Assembly: GCF_014203545.1 (NCBI RefSeq)
Contig: NZ_JACHJG010000001.1
Location: forward strand, 930,001 to 994,000
DNA from: Streptomyces netropsis
Lineage (GTDB): Bacteria > Actinomycetota > Actinomycetes > Streptomycetales > Streptomycetaceae
Reading direction: 5' to 3'
Length of the DNA: 64,000 nt
Shown here: piece by piece, positions 17,156 to 25,281 of the stretch
How the letters are laid out: each line of letters starts with the position of its first letter
Numbering within the stretch: position 1 is the stretch's first letter
Position numbers and translations under genes: made by a program
The notes under the pieces: model-generated
Database searches by the model: none
The model's input: the letters and a program-made list of their open reading frames with translations, nothing else
Told to the model about the DNA's origin: nothing

Positions 17156-19768
17156 CTACGCGCCCGACCGACGAGCGTTGGTCCGGCGCGTGGGCGCGGC
17201 CGTGGACGGGTCCTCCGGCCACGGATGCCGGGGGTAACGGCCCCGCAGCTCAGCCCGTACGGACCGGTAACCGTCCTGCCAGAAGGACGCGAGATCCGCC
17301 GTGACGGCCGCCGGGCGACCGGCCGGCGACAGCAGGTGCACGAGGAGGGGGACGCGCCCGCCGGCCAGCCGCGGCGTCTCCTGCCAGCCGAAGAGCTCCT
17401 GGAGCTTGACCGCCAGTACGGGCTGCTCGCCCCCGTAATCCACCCGCACGCGTGACCCGCTCGGCACCTCGATCCGCTCGGGGGCCAGCTCGTCCAGGCG
17501 GGCGGCGTCGCCGGTCGCCCACGGAAGAAGCCGTTCCAGTGCCGTTCCGGCGTTCAGCCGCTCCAGATCGGCCCGTCTGCGGGCCCGGCTCAGATCCCAG
17601 CCGAGCCATTCGTCCGCGCTCTCCAGCAGGGCCGCGTCCGACACGTCCGGCCACGGTGCGCCCACCGCGCCGTGCAGGAACGCCAGCCGCTGCCGGAGGA
17701 CGACCGCCTCGGGCGTCCAGCGCAGCAGACCCAGCCCCTCGCGCCTGAGCCCTTCCCGCAGGGCCGCTGCGACGCGCTCCGGGTCCGGGGACGACAGCGG
17801 ACGCTCGGCCAGCTCCAGCGCCCCCAGCCGTTCGACCCGACGCGCCACCACGTCACGCCGCTCCTCGGACCAGAGGATCTCCTCGCCCTGCGCGTGGAGC
17901 GCCGCGGCCGCCGCCCGGGCCGTGCCCTCGTCGATCACCGCACCGAGCCGCACCCGTGCCGACGCGGCCGTGACCGGCCGGTCCGCCACGGCCACCGCGA
18001 GCCAGCGCGCGCTGCGCAACCGCGACCCCTCGCCCAGCTCCGCCCCCGTCCCGGACGCCATGAGATAGGCCCCTTCCCCCCGCGCCCGCGCCACCCGCTC
18101 CGGAAACGCCAGTGCGGCGATCAGCCCGGCCACCGCGTCGTCGGTGGGGGGAGTGCCCGTGCCAGCGGGGTCCTCGGCGGTGGAGGCCCCGTCCGGCCGG
18201 GCGCCTCGGGCCGCGCCTTCCAGCCGTCGGGCCTCCGCGCGCCAGCGGGCGGCGTAGGCGTCGCCGCCGCGCCGAGCCGAGCGCCACGCGGCCGCCAGAT
18301 CGTCCCCGTACTCCCGCGGCGGCTCCTCGCTCAGCAGCGCGACCACCTCCGCCGCCCGGCGCTCGCCCACGTCGCGGGCCCCGTCCAGCAGGGCCCGTGC
18401 CAGCCGCGGGTGCAGGCCCACCCGGGCCATCCGCCGGCCCCGCCGGGTCGGGCGGCCGTCCGCCGAGACCGCGCCCGTGGCCACCAGGACGTCGCGCGCG
18501 GCGGCCATCGCACCGGACGGCGGCGGGTCGAGCAGCGCCAGGCCCGACGCGTCCGGGTCGCCCCAGCACGCGACCTGGAGCGCGAAAGCCGTCAGGTCCG
18601 CCACGGTGATCTCTGCCGCCGGGAACCTCGGCAGCCGGGCGTCGTCCGCCTCCGCCCAGCAGCGGTACACCGCGCCCGGCGCCTCACGCCCCGCACGGCC
18701 CGCGCGCTGCCGGGCGGCCGCCCGGGACGCCCGTACGGTCGTGAGCGCGCTCAGCCCCCGCGCGTGGTCCGTGCGCGGCTCCCGCGCGAGCCCGGCGTCG
18801 ACCACCACGCGCACGCCCGGCACGGTCAGACTCGATTCCGCGACCGAGGTCGCCAGCACCACCCGGCGGCCCCCCGAACCGCCCGCCAGCACCGCGTCCT
18901 GCACGGCGGCCGGAGCCCGGCCGTGGACCTGGAGCACCTCGGCGCCCAGGGCCTCGGCCCCGCCCAGCCGCCCCGCGACCCGCGCGATCTCCCCGACGCC
19001 GGGCAGGAAACACAGCACGTCGCCCTCACGCTCGCGCAGCGCCCGCCGCACCACGCCCGCGACGTGCTCCAGCAGGGCGGGATCCACCCGCATCCCGTGC
19101 GGCGGCCGGACCTGCCGCTCCGGCGGGGACCACACCACCTCCACCGGATGGGAGACGCCCTGCGCCTCGACGACCGGCGCGCCGCCGAGCAGCCGTGCCC
19201 AGCCCTCCGCGTCGGTGGTGGCGGAAGCCGCGACGAGCCGCAGATCCGGCCGGAGGGTGTCGCGCACGTCGAGGAGGAACGCGGCCGAGGTGTCGGCGTC
19301 GAGATGGCGTTCGTGGCACTCGTCGAGCACGACCACGTCGACACCGGCCAGCTCGGGATCGCGCTGGAGCCGCTGCAACAGCACGCCCGTCGTGACCACC
19401 TCGACCACGGTCCGCGGCCCGACCCGGCGCTCCCCGCGCACGGTGAAGCCGACCCGCCCGCCCGCCGGGCCCCCGGCCCCGCCCCCCGGCACGGTCTCGC
19501 CGAGCAGCCACGCCATGCGCCGCGCCGCGGCCCGCGCGGCGATCCGGCGCGGCTCGGCGACCAGGACCCGCCGCACGGGCGCGTCCGCGCCCGGCACGTC
19601 GTGGTCGGTGAGCCCGGCGAGCCCGGCCAGCACCAGCGGTACCAGCGTCGTCTTGCCCGTCCCCGGCGGTGCGCACAGCACGGCCACGCCGTGCTCGTCC
19701 AGCGCCCGGGTCAGCGCGGGCAGCACGGTCCGTACGGGGAGGCGGTCGAGGGCTTCGGTCCGGATCAC
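17156..19768 (-). CDS. hrpB: ATP-dependent helicase HrpB
   Basis: 870 aa. Superfamily 2 DEAH-type motifs are complete: Walker A CAPPGTGKTT (32-41), DECH at about 148 (VVLDECHERH), SAT motif (LVAASATTD), and motif VI QRAGRAGREAPG. The C-terminal HrpB domain is present, ending with DLASFWQDGYRSVRAELRGRYPRHPWPEDP. HrpB proteins are RNA helicase-like and non-essential in E. coli, where their role is poorly defined. The frame starts at ATG 19768, matching the family N-terminus. The 240 bp upstream hold nothing recognisable. Confidence 0.94.
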   Translation of the reverse strand: MIRTEALDRLPVRTVLPALTRALDEHGVAVLCAPPGTGKTTLVPLVLAGLAGLTDHDVPGADAPVRRVLVAEPRRIAARAAARRMAWLLGETVPGGGAGGPAGGRVGFTVRGERRVGPRTVVEVVTTGVLLQRLQRDPELAGVDVVVLDECHERHLDADTSAAFLLDVRDTLRPDLRLVAASATTDAEGWARLLGGAPVVEAQGVSHPVEVVWSPPERQVRPPHGMRVDPALLEHVAGVVRRALREREGDVLCFLPGVGEIARVAGRLGGAEALGAEVLQVHGRAPAAVQDAVLAGGSGGRRVVLATSVAESSLTVPGVRVVVDAGLAREPRTDHARGLSALTTVRASRAAARQRAGRAGREAPGAVYRCWAEADDARLPRFPAAEITVADLTAFALQVACWGDPDASGLALLDPPPSGAMAAARDVLVATGAVSADGRPTRRGRRMARVGLHPRLARALLDGARDVGERRAAEVVALLSEEPPREYGDDLAAAWRSARRGGDAYAARWRAEARRLEGAARGARPDGASTAEDPAGTGTPPTDDAVAGLIAALAFPERVARARGEGAYLMASGTGAELGEGSRLRSARWLAVAVADRPVTAASARVRLGAVIDEGTARAAAAALHAQGEEILWSEERRDVVARRVERLGALELAERPLSSPDPERVAAALREGLRREGLGLLRWTPEAVVLRQRLAFLHGAVGAPWPDVSDAALLESADEWLGWDLSRARRRADLERLNAGTALERLLPWATGDAARLDELAPERIEVPSGSRVRVDYGGEQPVLAVKLQELFGWQETPRLAGGRVPLLVHLLSPAGRPAAVTADLASFWQDGYRSVRAELRGRYPRHPWPEDPSTAAPTRRTNARRSGA

Positions 19769-20009
19769 ACGGCCCAGTCTCGCCCAGCGGCACGCGCGGC
19801 CGGACCCGGGGCTTGCCCGTCCCGCTCGCGGAGCGGCCGCGCCCCGGTGCTTCCCGGCTCCGGCCAGGCCTTGTCCGGTGGATCTTCGCGGGCTCTCGGG
19901 CGCCCGGCACGCGAGCCCGCCGCGTTGTCCGGAAGTCGCCCGGGTGCGCCCGGTGCGAGGGCGGTCCTCCGCCTTGCGATCGCAACCGCCGGACCCCGAT
20001 CCACGAAGA

Positions 20010-20828
20010 TCAGCCGGACAGGCCTTGGTCCCGCTCGCAGACGAAGATCGCCGTGCCCGGGATCAGGTTGCCGCGCAGCGGGGACCAGCCGCCCCACTCC
20101 TGGTGGTTCCAGGCGGGCCATTCCGGTTCGACCAGGTCGATCAGCCGGAAGCCGCCGGCGACGACGTCCCGTACCCGGTCACCGAGTGTGCGGTGGTGCT
20201 CCACATAGACGGCCCGGCCGGTCTCGTCCTGTTCCACATAGGGCGTGCGGTCGAAGTAGGAGGCCGCCACCGACAGGCCCTCGGGGCCCGGCTCGTCCGG
20301 GAACGCCCAGCGGATGGGGTGCGTGACGGAGAAGACCCACCGGCCGCCGGGGCGCAGCACCCGCCGCACCTCCCGCATCACCCGCACCGGGTCGGCGACG
20401 AAGGGCACCGCGCCGTAGGCCGAGCACGCGAGGTCGAAGGAGCCGTCGGCGAAGGGCAGCGCGCCCGCGTCCGCCTCCACCAGGGGTACGTCCCCGCCGA
20501 TGCGCAGGGCGTGCTGGAGCTGGCGGTGGGAGAGGTCGAGGGCCACCGGGCGCGCGCCCTGGGCGGCCAGCCAGCGCGAGCACTGCGCCGCGCCCGCGCC
20601 GATCTCCAGGACGTCGAGCCCCTTGAGGTCGGCCGCCGGGCCCAGCAGCGCCGCCTCGGCCTCGTCGAGGCCCTCCGGGCCCCAGACGAAGCGGTCGTCC
20701 CCGAGGAAGCCGCCGTGCTCGCTCTGGTACTCGTCCGCGTTGCGGTCCCACCAGCCACGGCTGGCCCGGCTGCTCTCCGCCTCGTCGCTGTTCCGCCGTG
20801 TCGCTTCCGGCTCGTACTCGTGGATCAT
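20010..20828 (-). CDS. Class I SAM-dependent methyltransferase
   Basis: 272 aa from ATG 20828; an upstream in-frame Met at 20948 would add 40 low-complexity residues. The Rossmann core shows motif I LDVLEIGAGAAQCSRWLA, motif II VALDLSHRQL and post-motif FDLACSAYGAVPFVADP. RGWWDRNADEYQSEHGGFLGDDRFVWGPEGLDEA is highly typical of a conserved actinobacterial methyltransferase found beside rpsA. The substrate is unknown. It is divergent from rpsA across a 389-bp spacer. Confidence 0.88.
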   Translation of the reverse strand: MIHEYEPEATRRNSDEAESSRASRGWWDRNADEYQSEHGGFLGDDRFVWGPEGLDEAEAALLGPAADLKGLDVLEIGAGAAQCSRWLAAQGARPVALDLSHRQLQHALRIGGDVPLVEADAGALPFADGSFDLACSAYGAVPFVADPVRVMREVRRVLRPGGRWVFSVTHPIRWAFPDEPGPEGLSVAASYFDRTPYVEQDETGRAVYVEHHRTLGDRVRDVVAGGFRLIDLVEPEWPAWNHQEWGGWSPLRGNLIPGTAIFVCERDQGLSG

Positions 20829-20970
20829 TTCGACCGTGGCGCCCTTGGCAGTAGTCTCTTCGTCTTCACCCGAGCGGGAGCTACGGGCTGCGGCGGGGCC
20901 TTCGTGGCCTCGCGACACATGAGTTGTGCCGGTTATGGGGTGTTTCATCCCGGGTGTGCGCCTTCGCGCA

Positions 20971-20999
20971 TTGACCCTGTCCGGCTGCCCCCGTATGCT
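20971..20999 (+). promoter_or_regulatory. rpsA promoter
   Basis: TTGACC (20971-20976), 17-nt spacer, TATGCT (20994-20999). This is a near-ideal housekeeping sigma promoter. Transcription should begin near 21006, leaving a leader of about 210 nt before rpsA. Confidence 0.75.
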
Positions 21000-21000
21000 A

Positions 21001-21117
21001 CAAGTTGCGCTGCGGGCCTGCGCGCCTCAGACCTAGCAGGCCGCGCTCGCACTTGTTGTATGTCCCCTCGGTTGTCGAGGAGCTCCCGGTGTCTTCGGAT
21101 TCGTCCGAAGCCCCCGG
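21001..21117 (+). promoter_or_regulatory. Structured 5' leader of rpsA
   Basis: Three successive hairpins are visible: 21001-21055 (outer CAAGTtGC/GCACTTG, inner GGCCTGC/GCAGGCC), 21066-21080 (CCTCG/CGAGG) and 21093-21110 (CTTCGGA-TTCG-TCCGAAG), the last possibly enclosed by CCGG/CCGG. Long structured leaders often serve autoregulation of ribosomal protein genes; this is inferred here. Confidence 0.5.
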
Positions 21118-21217
21118 AAACGAGCCCCTCCAAGGCTGTCCGGCTTCGGCGGTGCGATACGGGCTCTCGGCGTAGCAGTACCTACGACTCACTGTCCGTA
21201 CCGGAGCCCTTTCCCAC

Positions 21218-22732
21218 ATGACGAGCAGCACCGAGACCACCGCCACCACTCCGCAGGTTGCGGTCAACGACATCGGTAACGAGGAAGCCTTCCTCGCCGC
21301 GATCGACGAGACGATCAAGTACTTCAACGACGGCGACATCGTCGACGGCGTCATCGTGAAGGTCGACCGGGACGAGGTCCTGCTCGACATCGGTTACAAG
21401 ACCGAAGGCGTCATCCCTTCCCGCGAGCTTTCGATCAAGCACGACGTCGACCCGAACGAGGTCGTCAAGGTCGGCGACGAGATCGAGGCCCTGGTTCTCC
21501 AGAAGGAGGACAAGGAAGGTCGTCTCATCCTGTCCAAGAAGCGCGCTCAGTACGAGCGTGCCTGGGGCACGATCGAGAAGATCAAGGAAGAGGACGGGAT
21601 CGTCACCGGTACCGTCATCGAGGTCGTCAAGGGTGGTCTCATCCTCGACATCGGCCTCCGTGGCTTCCTCCCGGCCTCCCTGGTCGAGATGCGCCGCGTC
21701 CGCGACCTCCAGCCCTACGTGGGCAAGGAGCTCGAGGCCAAGATCATCGAGCTGGACAAGAACCGCAACAACGTGGTCCTGTCCCGCCGTGCCTGGCTGG
21801 AGCAGACCCAGAGCGAGGTCCGTCAGACCTTCCTCACGACCCTGCAGAAGGGCCAGGTCCGCTCCGGCGTCGTTTCCTCGATCGTCAACTTCGGTGCGTT
21901 CGTGGACCTCGGCGGCGTCGACGGTCTCGTCCACGTCTCCGAGCTCTCCTGGAAGCACATCGACCACCCGTCCGAGGTTGTCGAGGTCGGCCAGGAAGTC
22001 ACCGTCGAGGTCCTCGACGTCGACATGGACCGCGAGCGTGTCTCCCTGTCGCTCAAGGCGACGCAGGAAGACCCGTGGCAGCAGTTCGCCCGGACCCACC
22101 AGATCGGTCAGGTCGTCCCGGGTAAGGTCACCAAGCTCGTTCCCTTCGGTGCGTTCGTGCGCGTCGACGAGGGCATCGAGGGCCTGGTCCACATCTCCGA
22201 GCTGGCCGAGCGCCACGTGGAGATCCCGGAGCAGGTCGTCCAGGTCAACGACGAGATCTTCGTCAAGGTCATCGACATCGACCTCGAGCGTCGTCGCATC
22301 AGCCTCTCGCTGAAGCAGGCCAACGAGTCCTTCGGTGCCGACCCGTCCGTGGTCGAGTTCGACCCGACCCTGTACGGCATGGCCGCGTCCTACGACGACC
22401 AGGGCAACTACATCTACCCCGAGGGCTTCGACCCCGAGGCCAACGACTGGCTCGAGGGCTACGAGAAGCAGCGCGAGGAGTGGGAGCGCCAGTACGCCGA
22501 GGCGCAGCAGCGCTTCGAGCAGCACCAGGCGCAGGTCATCAAGTCCCGCGAGGCCGACGAGCAGGCCGCGGCCGAGGGCGCTGCCGCTCCGGCCGGTGCC
22601 TCCTCCTCGACCGGCGGCGGCAACGTCTCCGGCGGTTCGTACTCCTCGGAGTCGGCCGACAACTCCGGCGCCCTGGCGTCGGACGAGGCGCTCGCCGCGC
22701 TCCGCGAGAAGCTTGCCGGCGGCCAGAGCTGA
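21218..22732 (+). CDS. rpsA: 30S ribosomal protein S1
   Basis: 504 aa. Four S1 RNA-binding domains occupy roughly residues 35-105, 120-190, 205-277 and 292-362, each with the VxxIxxFGAFVxL or GxVIEVVKGGLILDI pattern. The C-terminal 140 residues are acidic and Ser/Gly-rich, as usual in actinobacterial S1. It binds mRNA on the 30S subunit. The start ATG 21218 agrees with the conserved N-terminus. Regulation is likely through the long leader; a strong hairpin follows at 22767-22800. Confidence 0.97.
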   Translation: MTSSTETTATTPQVAVNDIGNEEAFLAAIDETIKYFNDGDIVDGVIVKVDRDEVLLDIGYKTEGVIPSRELSIKHDVDPNEVVKVGDEIEALVLQKEDKEGRLILSKKRAQYERAWGTIEKIKEEDGIVTGTVIEVVKGGLILDIGLRGFLPASLVEMRRVRDLQPYVGKELEAKIIELDKNRNNVVLSRRAWLEQTQSEVRQTFLTTLQKGQVRSGVVSSIVNFGAFVDLGGVDGLVHVSELSWKHIDHPSEVVEVGQEVTVEVLDVDMDRERVSLSLKATQEDPWQQFARTHQIGQVVPGKVTKLVPFGAFVRVDEGIEGLVHISELAERHVEIPEQVVQVNDEIFVKVIDIDLERRRISLSLKQANESFGADPSVVEFDPTLYGMAASYDDQGNYIYPEGFDPEANDWLEGYEKQREEWERQYAEAQQRFEQHQAQVIKSREADEQAAAEGAAAPAGASSSTGGGNVSGGSYSSESADNSGALASDEALAALREKLAGGQS

Positions 22733-22766
22733 GGCTCTGACCGGCAGCAGCTGACAGCTGACTGAA

Positions 22767-22800
22767 GTAAGGCCCGTTCCCTTAGGGGGGCGGGCCTTAC
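22767..22800 (+). terminator. rpsA terminator
   Basis: GTAAGGCCCG (22767-22776) pairs with CGGGCCTTAC (22791-22800) and the pairing extends inward through TTCCC and GGGGG. It begins 35 nt after the rpsA stop. Confidence 0.85.
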
Positions 22801-22908
22801 TGCATGTCCGGGGGCACGTGGGGGGCGGGCCTGGAGCATCGTGGGACGACAGCGCGGCCCGCAGCCACCCGCCTGCCACTTCTGATGACTTCTGATGCCC
22901 CGTCAACC

Positions 22909-22933
22909 TCATGAGGCGTCCACAGCCTCATGA
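22909..22933 (+). repeat. Hairpin upstream of the PAC2 gene
   Basis: TCATGAGGC (22909-22917) and GCCTCATGA (22925-22933) form a perfect 9-bp inverted repeat with a 7-nt loop. Just before it, ACTTCTGATG is repeated in tandem. It could be an operator or a second terminator for rpsA. Confidence 0.4.
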
Positions 22934-23029
22934 CGCCCCGTCTCTTCCTCCGAGACACGCGGGCTGACGGGAATGAGCCGGACCTCCACGGACGTTCCCT
23001 GATACGGAACATGAGGAGGAACGGTCACT

Positions 23030-23974
23030 GTGTTGGATCCGCAGGGTTTGTACGAATGGGAGCCCAAGGGGCTCGCCGTGGCCGACCTGGCCCTGGCCCA
23101 GGACACGGCCGGTCTGGTCATGCTCTACCACTTCGACGGCTACATCGACGCGGGTGAGACCGGCGAACAGATCGTCGAGCGGCTGCTGGACGGCCTGCCG
23201 CACCAGGTCGTGGCCCGCTTCGACCACGACCGGCTCATCGACTACCGCGCGCGCCGCCCCTTGCTCACCTTCGAGCGGGACCACTGGAGCGCCTACGAGA
23301 CGCCGAAGATCGAGCTGCACCTGGTGCAGGACGCGACGGGCGCTCCCTTCCTGCTGCTGACCGGTCCCGAGCCGGACGTCGAGTGGGAGCGGTTCGCGGC
23401 GGCCGTCCGGCAGCTGGTGGAGCGGCTGGGCGTGCGGCTGTCGGTCAACTTCCACGGCATCCCCATGGGCGTCCCGCACACCCGGCCCGTCGGCATCACC
23501 CCGCACGGCAACCGCACCGACCTGATGCCCGGTCACCGTGGCTACTTCGACGAGGCCCAGGTGCCCGGCAGCGCCGAGTCGTTCGTCGAGTACCGCCTGG
23601 CGGAAGCCGGCCACGACGTCCTCGGCGTCGCCGCCCACGTCCCGCACTACGTCGCCCGCTCGTCCTACCCCGACGCCGCACTGACCGCGCTGGAGGCGGT
23701 CACCGCCGCCACGGGCCTGGTCCTGCCGAACGCCGCGCACGCCCTGCGGACCGAGGCCCTGCGCACCCAGGAGGAGATCGAGCGGCAGATCGACGAGGGG
23801 GACGAGGAGCTCGTCGCGCTCGTCCGGGGCCTTGAGCACCAGTACGACGCGGTGGCCGGCTCCGAGACGCGCGGCAACCTCGTCGCCGAGCCGGTCGAGC
23901 TGCCCTCTGCCGATGAACTGGGCGCGGAATTCGAGCGTTTCCTCGCCGACAGGGAGGGCGACGGCGGCCGTTGA
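23030..23974 (+). CDS. PAC2 family protein (proteasome-assembly-chaperone-like)
   Basis: 314 aa. The PAC2 fold is recognisable from [44 protein letters not shown] and [26 protein letters not shown] 23030 has AGGAGGA 10-16 nt upstream; the TTG one codon later is possible. Actinobacterial PAC2 proteins resemble eukaryotic proteasome assembly chaperones, but their role in bacteria is not settled. It lies 25 nt before coaE and is probably co-transcribed with it. The helical C-terminal region ([25 protein letters not shown]) fits the family. Confidence 0.87.
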   Translation: MLDPQGLYEWEPKGLAVADLALAQDTAGLVMLYHFDGYIDAGETGEQIVERLLDGLPHQVVARFDHDRLIDYRARRPLLTFERDHWSAYETPKIELHLVQDATGAPFLLLTGPEPDVEWERFAAAVRQLVERLGVRLSVNFHGIPMGVPHTRPVGITPHGNRTDLMPGHRGYFDEAQVPGSAESFVEYRLAEAGHDVLGVAAHVPHYVARSSYPDAALTALEAVTAATGLVLPNAAHALRTEALRTQEEIERQIDEGDEELVALVRGLEHQYDAVAGSETRGNLVAEPVELPSADELGAEFERFLADREGDGGR

Positions 23975-23999
23975 CGGTCGGGCCGATAGCGTGGGGCCC

Positions 24000-24608
24000 A
24001 TGCTGAAGGTGGGCCTCACGGGCGGTATCGGATCCGGCAAGAGCGAAGTGTCGCGGCTTCTCGCCTCGTACGGGGCGGTGATCGTCGACTCCGACCGCAT
24101 CGCGCGGGAGGTGGTCGAGCCGGGAACGCCCGGACTGGCCGCCGTCGTCGCCGAGTTCGGCCCCGGCATCGTCACCGCCGACGGCACCCTCGACCGGCCC
24201 AAGCTCGGCTCGATCGTCTTCGCCGACACCGGCCGCCGCACGGCCCTCAACGCCATCGTGCACCCCCTCGTCCGCGCCCGCTCCGCCGAGATCGAAGCGG
24301 CGGCGGCCCCGGACGCCGTCGTCGTCCACGACGTCCCCCTCCTCGCCGAGAACGGCCTCGCCCCCCTCTTCGACCTGGTCGTCGTCATCGACGCGACGGA
24401 GGAAACCCGCCTCGACCGCCTCGTCCGGCTGCGCGGCATGACCCCCGACGAGGCCCGCGCCCGGATGGCCGCCCAGGCGACCCGCGAGGAGCGGCTGGCG
24501 GTCGCCGATCTCGTCATCGACAACGACGGCCCGCTCGAAGCACTGCAATCGCAGGTCGCGAAGGCCTGGACGGACCTGCTCGCCCGGTCGGCGCACCACG
24601 CCGAATAG
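24000..24608 (+). CDS. coaE: Dephospho-CoA kinase
   Basis: 202 aa, normal size. P-loop GGIGSGKS (8-15) is followed by [20 protein letters not shown], the family substrate region. [33 protein letters not shown] matches the conserved lid and core. It catalyses the last step of coenzyme A synthesis. Shorter than the long actinobacterial CoaE form that has an extra GrpB-like domain (mycobacteria). ATG 24000 overlaps no neighbour and follows the PAC2 gene by 25 nt. Confidence 0.95.
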   Translation: MLKVGLTGGIGSGKSEVSRLLASYGAVIVDSDRIAREVVEPGTPGLAAVVAEFGPGIVTADGTLDRPKLGSIVFADTGRRTALNAIVHPLVRARSAEIEAAAAPDAVVVHDVPLLAENGLAPLFDLVVVIDATEETRLDRLVRLRGMTPDEARARMAAQATREERLAVADLVIDNDGPLEALQSQVAKAWTDLLARSAHHAE

Positions 24609-24630
24609 GCGTCGCCGCCGTGACGGCTCC

Positions 24631-24909
24631 CTACCGCCGCTTCGGCTCCCGCACGGGGTCGTACGGCGGGACGTTCCGGCCCGGCTGATAGTGCGGCCCC
24701 TGGCGCATGTGCCGTACCACCATGATCAAATCGGTGGCGGTCACCGCGATCAGCACCGCGCAGGCGATCGCCCATCCGGGCTGCCCGGCCGCCGCGAAGA
24801 GCACGGTCCCCGCCACGGCCCAGACCAGCCCCCACAGGGCCAGCCCGCAACGCAACCGCAGCGGACTCCGCGCGGTCATCGGTTCGCTGCCCGTACGCAT
24901 GGCACCCAT
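24631..24909 (-). CDS. DUF6343-like small membrane protein
   Basis: 92 aa from ATG 24909, with GGGGAG and GGGAG upstream; Met at 24900 is an alternative. Two transmembrane helices are visible (LALWGLVWAVAGTVLFAAAG and GWAIACAVLIAVTATDLIMVV). The C-terminus HMRQGPHYQPGRNVPPYDP is the recognisable signature of a small Streptomyces family that I recall as DUF6343. No function is known. It is convergent with coaE and divergent from the SNF2 gene. Confidence 0.75.
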   Translation of the reverse strand: MGAMRTGSEPMTARSPLRLRCGLALWGLVWAVAGTVLFAAAGQPGWAIACAVLIAVTATDLIMVVRHMRQGPHYQPGRNVPPYDPVREPKRR

Positions 24910-25281
24910 CTCCCACTCCCCAGGATCCACCCGGCGCGAGCGATACGGAACGGTCGGCGGGCCGGCGCCCGAGGCCGCCACCCTCGCCGCCGGAAGGGCG
25001 CCCCGGCCCCGGCGCAAGCGGCGGGGGACCGGACGCCCCAGGTGGTCTCTCAGCCGGCGGATACGGGACCGGGCCGGGCCCGGGCGTTCGCGGACCGGGC
25101 CGCCGGCGCCGACCCACCGCGGGCCGCCGCCGTTCGGCGAGGGCCGCCGACCGGCCGTGGCCCGGTGATGTCAGAGCCTCTCCGTAGACTCGGTCCTTGT
25201 CGTTGCGAGTGCCGCGGAAGTCCGGCGATCACACGATCAGGGCAGCGGTGAGTCGCACGAGACGGGCGAGGTGATGGGCGG
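24910..25281. other. 372-bp divergent intergenic region (DUF6343 / SNF2)
   Basis: GC-rich spacer with no convincing gene. A TAGACT at 25185-25190 could be a -10 element for the SNF2 gene, but no good -35 lies at the right distance. Confidence 0.4.

Noticed and set aside
17672..20326. Open frame of about 880 codons antisense to hrpB.
   Set aside because: Arg/Pro/His-rich and non-globular; HrpB motifs on the other strand are complete.
25196..25220. Damage promoter (TTGTCGTTG) upstream of the SNF2 gene.
   Set aside because: The -35 extension has a mismatch and the -10 position reads GCGGAA.
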